13,115 bases of DNA from Geobacter sp. UBA698 (GTDB lineage: Bacteria > Desulfobacterota > Desulfuromonadia > Geobacterales > Pseudopelobacteraceae), in NCBI GenBank assembly GCA_002298925.1, contig DBMM01000080.1, positions 1 through 13,115 of the forward strand, written 5' to 3'. The translations under genes and the position numbers were made by a program. Positions 7,316 through 13,115 of the stretch are shown in pieces. The stretch's first letter is position 1; the number at the start of each line of letters is the position of its first letter. The notes under the pieces were generated by a model. It was not told where the DNA came from and made no database searches. It was given only the letters and a program-made list of their open reading frames with translations.

Positions 7316-9328
7316 ATGGAAAGCACCGAACAACACCAAAGTTCTCACGCATCATTCCAAGATGCTGATAAAACGGCAAAAAAACTTGACCTGATTACGT
7401 TTGAGGTCCTCAAGAATGCCTTCATCAACCTGGTGGACCAGATGTCCGAACAGTTGCTGCGCACCTGCTATTCATTCGTCATCTATAGTCGCGATTTCAG
7501 CAACTGCATCTGCGACCGGGACGGCAACACGGTCGCCCAGGGAACCCAGGATATCGCCGTGCATGTGGGGACACTGCATTTCAGCGTAAAGTCGGTCATC
7601 AAGCAGTTCGGCTCCGACATCATGCCAGGGGATGTCTTCATAACCAACGACCCTTACGACGGCGGCACCCATTTCAATGATGTCAGGATTATACGTCCCA
7701 TATTTTATGAAGATGAGTTGGTGGCGTTCACCCAGTCCAATGGTCACTGGGCCGACATCGGCGGTAGCGTCCCCGGTTCTTTCGACATCACCGCCAAGGA
7801 ACATTTTGGTGAGGGGCTGCGCATCACCCCCATGAAAATCTGGAAGGAAGGGGTGTTCCAGGAAGATGTCGCCAAGATGCTGGTTTCCAATATGCGTGCT
7901 CCCAATGATTCACTCGGTGACTTGCGAGCCCAGTCCGAAGCCACGCTGTGTGGAGCGAGACGACTGCTGGCGCTGATGGACAAATACGGCAAGGACACGA
8001 TTCTGTTGGCGTTCGAAGAGGTTCAGAATTACGTCGAACGCTATGCCCGCGGCCAGCTGAAGAACCTGCCCAAGGGGACCTGGAGCGCGACGGATTACAT
8101 CGATCAGGATCCCTCCGGGGAAGAAGGCATGATTCCCATTCATGTGGCCATGACCATCGAGGATGACCGCGTCTTCTATGATTTTACCGGAACCCATCCT
8201 TCCATCGGTTGCTTCCTGAACTCAACCTACAGCGCCTCATTCTCGGGGGTGATAGCCGGCACGAAGACATTTTTTCCGGAGCTTCCGCTTAATTCCGGCT
8301 TCTACCGCATCATCGACGTTCATTTTCCGGAAGGGAGCGTCGTTAATGCCCCCTGGCCTGTCGCTGTCGCCGGTTACTGTTCGGGCAGCTATGAAAAAAT
8401 CATGAATGCTATTTTTGCCCTATGGTCCAACATAATGCCCGAACGGGCGCTGGCCTGCTCCTTCAACCTCGAGTACCTGCTGGTTGGTGGCTGGGACGGG
8501 CGGGACAAGAACAACCGTCGCTACTTCATGAATTACGACTGGATGGCCGGCGGCTGGGGCGGCCGCAACGGCAAGGACGGCTCCAATGCGACCTCGCCTG
8601 TCTTCGGGGTCGGCCTTGCAATCCAATCGGTAGAGGCTCAGGAAAGGCTCAGTCCCGTGTTGACAACCGAACACCAGATCGAAACCGACTCCGGAGGCCC
8701 GGGCAAATATCGCGGCGGATGTGGCGTGCGCAGGGGGGGACAACTGACCAGGGTGGAAAAGGCGGTCATGTCATACTGCTGCGACCGATCACGCTCGGTC
8801 ACCTGGGGGATCTGGGGCGGCTTGCCCTCCCGCCCCCACGGGGTTTCGCTGATCCGCCAGGGGAGTGGGGCGGTCGAGTTTCTTGGCTCGGTATTTTCAA
8901 ATGTGTCGGTGAAGGAAGGAGACACCTTTTATCGCCCGTCATCCGGTGGCGGCGGGTTAGGCGATCCGCTGGAGCGTGACCCGCAGGCGGTCATGGAAGA
9001 TGTCATTGATGACTACGTGAGCGTGCAAAGGGCCCGCAGCGATTACGGGGTGGTAGTCATCCCGGAAAATCCCGATCTTAACCAGTACGCGCTGGATCTC
9101 GCAGCCACGGAACAGGTACGGGCCAGTATCAGGGAGAACCGTGCCACCTTGCTGGAAGAAGATCCGGTCTCCGTTGCACAAAAATTCCAGGCAGGGGAGA
9201 TCGATACCCTCGATGTGATCCGCCATTATGGAGTCATCTGTAACTGGAATGACAAGTCGCTTCTGCCGAAAACCACCAGTCAGTTCCGGGAGTCTCTCCA
9301 GGCAAGACGAAAACCGCCAAAACTGTAA
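7316..9328 (+). CDS. hyuB: Hydantoinase/oxoprolinase family subunit B
   Basis: The 670-residue product is the partner catalytic subunit of HyuA. The start chosen is ATG 7316, seven bases after AAGGAG (7303-7308); an upstream in-frame start at 7289 would overlap hyuA and has no such site. After about 25 variable residues the HyuB domain begins at LITFEVLKNAF. It contains TNDPYDGGTHFNDV (about 110-123) and SNGHWADIGG, whose Asp and His residues are conserved in the family and probably bind metal. ETDSGGPGKYRGGCGVRR and the glycine loop SSGGGGLGDP (about 541-551) are hallmark motifs of the C-terminal half. The segment RARSDYGVVV ends the usual core. About 80 further residues follow, including LDVIRHYGVICNW and LLPKTTSQFRESL, which I recognise as a tail shared by some proteobacterial HyuB proteins. 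The enzyme probably opens a cyclic amide together with HyuA, using ATP. Confidence 0.9.
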   Translation: MESTEQHQSSHASFQDADKTAKKLDLITFEVLKNAFINLVDQMSEQLLRTCYSFVIYSRDFSNCICDRDGNTVAQGTQDIAVHVGTLHFSVKSVIKQFGSDIMPGDVFITNDPYDGGTHFNDVRIIRPIFYEDELVAFTQSNGHWADIGGSVPGSFDITAKEHFGEGLRITPMKIWKEGVFQEDVAKMLVSNMRAPNDSLGDLRAQSEATLCGARRLLALMDKYGKDTILLAFEEVQNYVERYARGQLKNLPKGTWSATDYIDQDPSGEEGMIPIHVAMTIEDDRVFYDFTGTHPSIGCFLNSTYSASFSGVIAGTKTFFPELPLNSGFYRIIDVHFPEGSVVNAPWPVAVAGYCSGSYEKIMNAIFALWSNIMPERALACSFNLEYLLVGGWDGRDKNNRRYFMNYDWMAGGWGGRNGKDGSNATSPVFGVGLAIQSVEAQERLSPVLTTEHQIETDSGGPGKYRGGCGVRRGGQLTRVEKAVMSYCCDRSRSVTWGIWGGLPSRPHGVSLIRQGSGAVEFLGSVFSNVSVKEGDTFYRPSSGGGGLGDPLERDPQAVMEDVIDDYVSVQRARSDYGVVVIPENPDLNQYALDLAATEQVRASIRENRATLLEEDPVSVAQKFQAGEIDTLDVIRHYGVICNWNDKSLLPKTTSQFRESLQARRKPPKL

Positions 9329-9558
9329 CAGATCCAACCCCCCATTCAGTTTGTTGAAAACAAGCGCAATGGGCATTCAAATCAATCGGTTATGACACTG
9401 AATTGATTTGGATGCCCAGGCGACTCCCTCTCTTTGCGTCTGATTTCAGGCGGTGGGATACGTGCGTCATAACTGAACTGAAGAAGAGGGACGAAAAACG
9501 GCCGGCAGAGTCATTACGGTATTGGACGTAAAAACGTTGGTAAATTCAGGAGGATACC
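9329..9558. other. Spacer between hyuB and the permease gene
   Basis: 230 bases without a gene. It holds the long hairpin at 9370-9418. I found no convincing -24/-12 or -35/-10 promoter in the rest: GG-N10-GC near 9452 lacks the other consensus bases. The permease may therefore be read from the hyuA promoter, with the hairpin setting relative mRNA levels, or from a promoter not recognised here. Confidence 0.5.
9370..9418. repeat. 17-bp hairpin/palindrome between hyuB and the permease gene
   Basis: tgggcattcaaatcaat (9370-9386) pairs with attgatttggatgccca (9402-9418) over 17 positions, with one G.U wobble and a 15-base loop. No T-tract follows, so it is not a classic intrinsic terminator. 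In RNA it would protect or attenuate the hyuAB transcript; in DNA it would be a two-armed operator. The left arm includes ATTCAAAT (9375-9382), also found in the other two control regions of the module. Confidence 0.6.
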
Positions 9559-10911
9559 ATGGCACAAAAAATTACAGAGGTCAGCGAAGCGGCATTGGAT
9601 TATTCATGCAACCCGGTGCCTGAAGATGGGCGGATGTCCAAGTTTTCGCTCACCATGGCGTGGTGGAGCTGTTGCAGCGCCATGTTCTACGTTGTTGTCG
9701 CCGCCACCCTTGCTGCGGGGTTCGGTACGGTCAATACGCTGATCGGTATGGGCCTGTCGGTTGTCACCTACGCCGCGGTCAACGCGGTTATCAGCCGCTA
9801 CGCCATCCGTACCGGGTCGTCGGTGGCGATGTTCTCACGCATTCTGTTCGGCAGGTCGGGTGCTGCCCTGGCCACGCTGATCTTTGCGGCGACAGCGATC
9901 TACTATGCCGTGTTTGAAGGCTCGGTCATGGCCCTGGCAGCCACCTTTCTCTTTACGGGTCTTGACTACAAGGTTGCGGCGCTGCTGGTTGTCCTCTACA
10001 GCGTGCCGCTTATTTTCGGGAGCGTCCAGCATTGGCTGGACAAGTTCAACGGCGTCCTGCTCCCCATCTATCTGATCGGGCTTGCATCCTGCGTAGGCCT
10101 GGCAATCAGCAAGTATGGTTACAGCAATGCCTGGTTGACGGCAGTGCCCAAAGGTGGCGCCCCGGCTATGGGGTGGTGGCAGGTGTATGTGGCCTACATG
10201 GGGGTCTGGATTCTGATGATGTACGTTTTTGACTACGCCCGTTTCGGCAAGAAAGCCGATGTGGAGTATCATGCGAAGTTCAACTTCGGTGCGCCGTTCT
10301 TCATCATGTCATTTCTGATTGGGGGACTTGCGGGCATCTTCCTGGTACAGACCATCCCGATTGAAGGCGCCCTGTCCGAGGTGTCGGCTGTCAAAGCCAT
10401 CATCATGATGATGGGGGGCTTCGGACTGCTCTTCGTCTGGGCAACGCAAACCCGCATCAACACGGCGAATTTTTATCTGGCCACGGTCAACTTCGAAACA
10501 CTGGGCAAACTGACCTTGGGACTGAAGCTGTCAAAATATTTCTGGGGAATCCTGGTCGGTGCGATCGTCTATGCGCTGATGCTTATGAACGTATTCAGCT
10601 ACCTGCTCAAGGCGCTGGCCTATCAGGGGATCTTTGTCGTGGCCTGGGTGGCCATTGCCCTGGCCTACATACTGAAAGATGCAAGAAGCGAGCATGCTGA
10701 CGAAGCCTCCAAGGATGACAGTGAATATCCTGCCTATAATTCGCGCGGTCTGATTGCCTGGTTCGGCTCGGTGGCCATCGGCATCGCGATGATGAACATT
10801 CCGGCGGTAACATCTTTCTCGTCGCCATGCAGCGCCATTGCCGGCTTTGTCCTCTACATGGCGCTCAGGCCCAGCGAGAAAACAGTCCCAGTAAAAGCAG
10901 TAAAAGCGTAA
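9559..10911 (+). CDS. NCS1-family inner-membrane permease (cytosine/allantoin/hydantoin type)
   Basis: The 450-residue, very hydrophobic protein has about twelve predicted membrane segments. It fits the nucleobase:cation symporter-1 family, which imports cytosine, allantoin or hydantoins with H+ or Na+. The N-terminus (NPVPEDGRMSKFSLTMAWWS) enters the first segment in the CodB manner. The next features are GFGTVNTLIGMGLS, RYAIRTGSSVAMFSRILFGRSGA and WATQTRINTANFYLATVNFE, typical of the family's central helices. The C-terminus is a short charged tail. The start has AGGAGG at 9548-9553, five bases upstream. Placed after hyuAB and before an outer-membrane channel gene, it is the expected importer of the HyuAB substrate. 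A CodB-like cytosine permease is the closest alternative; the substrate is not resolved. Confidence 0.85.
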   Translation: MAQKITEVSEAALDYSCNPVPEDGRMSKFSLTMAWWSCCSAMFYVVVAATLAAGFGTVNTLIGMGLSVVTYAAVNAVISRYAIRTGSSVAMFSRILFGRSGAALATLIFAATAIYYAVFEGSVMALAATFLFTGLDYKVAALLVVLYSVPLIFGSVQHWLDKFNGVLLPIYLIGLASCVGLAISKYGYSNAWLTAVPKGGAPAMGWWQVYVAYMGVWILMMYVFDYARFGKKADVEYHAKFNFGAPFFIMSFLIGGLAGIFLVQTIPIEGALSEVSAVKAIIMMMGGFGLLFVWATQTRINTANFYLATVNFETLGKLTLGLKLSKYFWGILVGAIVYALMLMNVFSYLLKALAYQGIFVVAWVAIALAYILKDARSEHADEASKDDSEYPAYNSRGLIAWFGSVAIGIAMMNIPAVTSFSSPCSAIAGFVLYMALRPSEKTVPVKAVKA

Positions 10912-10987
10912 ACAGCTGGTTTCCGATGGCCGGGCAAACACGCAGATTTCGACCTATGACAGACATTTAAAGATAAGGAGATACATA

Positions 10988-11764
10988 ATGAAAAAACGCA
11001 TTCTGACTATCGGTTTTTTGAGCGTAGTTGTCTGTTTGCTGCTGCTGCAGGTCAGCAGACCCAGTCAGGCAGAAGAATTCTCATCGACCGATCTTCAAAT
11101 CCTCTACACTCCGTTTCTGGACAGAGGCGATCCGGATCTTGGCAACGGTATCTTCACCAAAGACAATAGTATCACCGCGGTCAGACTTCAACATTACGGG
11201 ACCTGGAAGTATGGCGACAACTTCTTTTGCCTCGATCTGACTGAGGGGCGCAATGTTGGTGGTAATACCGCCGGTTCGTTTGGAACTCATACGGATTCTC
11301 AACTGTTCTTGGTCTACGTTCCTCGTCTCAGCATCACCAAAATCGCCAATGCACCCCTTTCCGGATTTATCAAGGATGTTTACCTGGCCGGACGACTCGA
11401 GCGCGCCAGTTATGGCAGCTTCGAGGCTGAAAACATCGGCATCTCCTTCGACCTGAAAATCCCCGGCACCGTGTTCTTCGAGCAGGACTTTTACGCTCGC
11501 AGGACCAATTATGACAAAGGTCCGGAATTCCTGTCGAGAACCGTCTGGTTGGCACCGTTTTCGGCCGGACCGGTGGGGATGCACTTCGACGGCCTAGCAT
11601 TGATCAAGTCAACCGACAAAGGTGCCAATGCGTTCACTCAACTGGACCTCTTAGCTGACGTGCTCAATAAGGGGCAGCTCCAGGCAGGTGTCCGTCTCGA
11701 ATCAGCTTTCTACAAACATTACGAAAGAAACACACCCTACCTGATGCTCAAATGGGTATTTTGA
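10988..11764 (+). CDS. Tsx-like outer-membrane channel protein
   Basis: The 258-residue product has a clear Sec signal peptide: positive KKR at 2-4, a hydrophobic core, and a likely cleavage after SQA at residue 28, just before EEF. The mature protein alternates hydrophobic and polar residues like a beta-barrel and ends in a C-terminal phenylalanine (LMLKWVF), the outer-membrane assembly signal. The segment LQHYGTWKYGDNFFCLDLTEG (about residues 60-80) matches the characteristic region of Tsx, the nucleoside channel, and later strands (PLSGFIKDVYLAGRLERASYG, YLMLKWVF) fit the family. Its length is normal for a 12-stranded barrel. AAGGAG at 10975-10980 lies seven bases before the ATG. It follows the permease by 76 bases and probably belongs to the same transcript, giving the pathway its outer-membrane step. 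Confidence 0.8.
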   Translation: MKKRILTIGFLSVVVCLLLLQVSRPSQAEEFSSTDLQILYTPFLDRGDPDLGNGIFTKDNSITAVRLQHYGTWKYGDNFFCLDLTEGRNVGGNTAGSFGTHTDSQLFLVYVPRLSITKIANAPLSGFIKDVYLAGRLERASYGSFEAENIGISFDLKIPGTVFFEQDFYARRTNYDKGPEFLSRTVWLAPFSAGPVGMHFDGLALIKSTDKGANAFTQLDLLADVLNKGQLQAGVRLESAFYKHYERNTPYLMLKWVF

Positions 11765-11814
11765 TTGCTACTGGCAGCGGCGTCGACTTCTGGGGCCGTG
11801 AGTGCCCCTGAAAC

Positions 11815-11848
11815 AAAAAAAGGACTCAGCCGATTCGGCTGAGTCCTT
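11815..11848 (-). terminator. Intrinsic terminator of the tRNA-Arg gene (minus strand)
   Basis: Read on the minus strand, a perfect 13-bp stem (arms 11835-11847 and 11821-11833, around one central base) is followed by seven Ts (complement of 11815-11821). It starts eight bases after the tRNA CCA end, so it is the tRNA's native terminator. The same stem may also stop plus-strand transcripts from the Tsx-like gene ending at 11764. Confidence 0.9.
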
Positions 11849-11855
11849 CATTTTG

Positions 11856-11900
11856 TGGCGCGCTTGGAGAGATTCGAACTCCCGACCTACGGATTCGTAG
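11856..11900 (-). tRNA. 3' half of tRNA-Arg(ACG), left by integration (attachment site core)
   Basis: The minus strand carries tRNA positions 32-76: anticodon loop CTACGAA (anticodon ACG, Arg), the 3' anticodon strand, a GGTC-type variable loop, T-arm gggag-ttcgaat-ctctc, acceptor strand caagcgc, discriminator G and encoded CCA (11856-11858). The 5' acceptor strand, D arm and 5' anticodon strand are absent: the bases before the loop (gatatg) do not pair with the 3' anticodon strand, and no gcgcttg start is found upstream. A tyrosine recombinase gene follows directly. This is what remains when an element integrates into the 3' part of a tRNA gene and rebuilds the intact copy at its other end. 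It is not a functional tRNA. Confidence 0.85.
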
Positions 11901-11933
11901 CATATCAGTTGCTTTACTTGGCTAATAATATCA

Positions 11934-11966
11934 AAGAGATACGAACACACTTCGTTCGTATCTCTT
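11934..11966. repeat. 12-bp hairpin between the integrase gene and the attachment site
   Basis: aagagatacgaa (11934-11945) and ttcgtatctctt (11955-11966) are exact reverse complements with a 9-base loop. It lies downstream of the integrase stop, so it may terminate that transcript. The minus-strand sequence after it has only a short T-run, so a recombination-protein binding role is equally possible. Confidence 0.55.
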
Positions 11967-11993
11967 GCGTCAATGTGTAAAAACTGCGTCAAT
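11966..11993. repeat. Tandem TGCGTCAAT direct repeats, candidate integrase arm sites
   Basis: TGCGTCAAT occurs at 11966-11974 and again at 11985-11993, 19 bases apart, about two helical turns. They lie between the attachment core and the integrase gene, where arm-type binding sites of tyrosine recombinases are normally found. The similarity continues weakly beyond the nonamer. Confidence 0.45.
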
Positions 11994-12007
11994 AATGTAG
12001 CAAAATA

Positions 12008-13018
12008 TCATGCTTCTTTTTCCAGTACAGTTGCAGCATGTGCAAGCTTCATTGGTGATAGATGAGCATACTTCTGAGTGGTGGTTATATCAGCATGCCC
12101 CAACCATTCTTTTACAGTGTATAGATCAATACCCTTATTCACCAACCTACTGGCTGTAGTATGTCTCAGAGCATGTAATACGAATTCGCTATCATCCTTG
12201 TAACCAACTTCCTCCCTAACCCAATTCCACGCTTTATCAGCTTGATATACGCTTAGAGTGAATGGCTTGATAGGATTGCTGGTCTGTCTTCTGTCCAGGA
12301 TAGCTTTTACCCGCATTGTCATTGGTATGCTTCTTGGTCTGTCACCCTTGTTGAACCATATTGAGATCAGATTTGTTGTGTAATTCACATCGTCATATTT
12401 GAGATTAAGAGCCTCGGACAACCGCATCCCTGTATCAACAAGAACCTGCACCAAGTCAGCTACCTCATAATAGAAATGTCTCCTCTTGCTGTGGTTGGTT
12501 TCTTTCAGCAGCTTGACTACCTTTAATTCCTCAACCTCACTAATAACGCGAATCCTGCCAATACGTTCTTTTCTCAGCTTGATATAGTCCGTTGGCTGCT
12601 TAAGAGCCTTGAGCAATGTTTTCAGAGCAGCAAGATATCTGTTGATCGTAGCCACCTCAATTTTGCTGGCCTCCAGGATCAGAATCATCTTGTGGACTGC
12701 ATCTTCATTGATTTTAGACAAGGGAATATTGCCGATCAATTCAACTAATCGTAATGCTCTGCGGTGTGCGCCGTTAGCATCCTTGGTATTCTTCCACCTT
12801 GTATTGTAGACATGCTCAACAGCATCAGACAGTAACATCTTTGCTGCCTTCTCTTGTGGAGACATAGAAGCTTCATTGATCATCCTTTGCCTTTCATTAG
12901 CCTCCGCCTGCTTAGCCTCTTTCTTGGTAAACTTGCCTGTCGATTTGAATACCCTTTGACCGTTGACAGTGAAGTTCATATAAAAGACGCCCTTTGCTCC
13001 TCGTTTATATACAGACAT
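12008..13018 (-). CDS. Tyrosine recombinase (site-specific integrase)
   Basis: The 336-residue product cuts and rejoins DNA at the tRNA attachment site. The start is placed at 13018 (MSVYKRGAKG) because AGGAG lies seven bases upstream; an in-frame ATG at 13045 would add nine residues without such a site. The N-terminal part (YKRGAKGVFYMNFTVNGQRVFKSTGKFTKKEA) is a typical arm-binding domain, followed by a helical core-binding domain (about 65-145). The catalytic domain has all expected residues: R199 in DTGMRLSEAL, K224 in WFNKGDRPRSIP, H282 and R285 in HALRHTTASRLV, H308 in WLGHADITTTQKYAH, and nucleophile Y317. It is therefore likely to be active. It is transcribed toward the attachment-site fragment and is markedly AT-richer than the genes to its left. 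Confidence 0.95.
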   Translation of the reverse strand: MSVYKRGAKGVFYMNFTVNGQRVFKSTGKFTKKEAKQAEANERQRMINEASMSPQEKAAKMLLSDAVEHVYNTRWKNTKDANGAHRRALRLVELIGNIPLSKINEDAVHKMILILEASKIEVATINRYLAALKTLLKALKQPTDYIKLRKERIGRIRVISEVEELKVVKLLKETNHSKRRHFYYEVADLVQVLVDTGMRLSEALNLKYDDVNYTTNLISIWFNKGDRPRSIPMTMRVKAILDRRQTSNPIKPFTLSVYQADKAWNWVREEVGYKDDSEFVLHALRHTTASRLVNKGIDLYTVKEWLGHADITTTQKYAHLSPMKLAHAATVLEKEA

Positions 13019-13043
13019 GATTGATCTCCTTTTGATTTCAGGC

Positions 13044-13069
13044 ACAAAAAAAGAGCCTAATGGCCCCTT
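13044..13069 (-). terminator. Terminator-like hairpin in front of the integrase gene
   Basis: On the minus strand, aaggggcc (complement of 13062-13069) pairs with ggctcttt (complement of 13050-13057) around a 4-base loop, including two G.U pairs, and runs into seven Ts (complement of 13046-13052). It ends about 15 bases before the integrase ribosome binding site. It either ends an element gene lying beyond the right edge or attenuates integrase expression. Confidence 0.6.
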
Positions 13070-13115
13070 GCTGTCCTGATGTGGTTATGTTATTTGGTTA
13101 ATTGAGATTGGTATT

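Larger units (their letters stand above)
11856..13115. mobile_element. End of an integrative element in tRNA-Arg(ACG), continuing off the right edge
   Basis: The native tRNA terminator and the catabolic genes lie left of the tRNA fragment. Everything to the right differs in composition: the integrase gene is clearly AT-richer than the GC-rich genes to the left. Only the attachment-site fragment, a hairpin, candidate arm repeats, the integrase and the start of an upstream region are visible. The element should extend rightward to an intact tRNA-Arg(ACG). Whether it is a prophage, an ICE or a genomic island is not visible. Confidence 0.75.

Noticed and set aside
5257..9328. Acetone or acetophenone carboxylase reading of the HyuAB pair
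   Set aside because: No gamma or additional carboxylase subunit genes are adjacent, and an NCS1 permease and Tsx-like channel fit a cyclic amide or nucleobase-like substrate better. It is not excluded by the motifs alone.
9452..9466. GG-N10-GC as a sigma-54 promoter for the permease
   Set aside because: Only the invariant dinucleotides match; the TGGCAC and TTGC context is absent.
1..13115. CRISPR array, rRNA or riboswitch
   Set aside because: No regularly spaced repeats, no rRNA motifs and no recognisable aptamer consensus were seen on either strand.

Overview
The window looks like the chromosome of a Gram-negative bacterium with a sigma-54 regulatory network, plausibly an anaerobic deltaproteobacterium of the Geobacter/Desulfuromonadia type. 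This rests on GC-rich coding regions, strong AAGGAG ribosome binding sites, a sigma-54 enhancer-binding protein, an outer-membrane channel, and a tRNA-Arg 3' end and dispersed repeat that resemble Geobacter sequences from memory. The taxonomic placement is inference.

Layout. (1) Positions 1-1365: a 25-codon ORF resembling only the first residues of a tungsten aldehyde:ferredoxin oxidoreductase, one base upstream of an intact family III (CaiB/BaiF) CoA-transferase. (2) 1548-2498: a DMT/EamA drug/metabolite exporter whose last codons run into a perfect dispersed inverted repeat. (3) 2499-3014: a gene-free control region with an AT-rich palindrome. (4) 3015-4790: a PAS-containing sigma-54 activator. 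(5) 4791-5256: a gene-free control region with two palindromic candidate operators and a good -24/-12 promoter (tggcat-N5-ctgca). (6) 5257-9328: hyuA-hyuB, an ATP-dependent hydantoinase/oxoprolinase-type pair. (7) 9329-9558: a gap with a 17-bp hairpin. (8) 9559-11764: an NCS1 (cytosine/allantoin/hydantoin-type) permease and a Tsx-like outer-membrane channel. (9) 11815-13115: the end of an integrated element. It has the 3' half of tRNA-Arg(ACG) with its native terminator, candidate integrase arm sites, and a low-GC tyrosine recombinase on the minus strand. The rest of the element runs off the right edge.

Genes 3015-11764 form a coherent catabolic module: a Tsx-like channel takes a small cyclic amide, hydantoin or nucleobase-like solute across the outer membrane, the NCS1 permease takes it across the inner membrane, and HyuAB opens the ring or amide at the cost of ATP. 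The adjacent PAS/AAA+/Fis-type regulator probably switches the set on through the sigma-54 promoter before hyuA. The substrate is not determinable from sequence. No N-carbamoylase (HyuC), hydantoin racemase or acetone-carboxylase gamma subunit is present. The octamer ATTCAAAT (either strand) occurs in all three control regions of the module.
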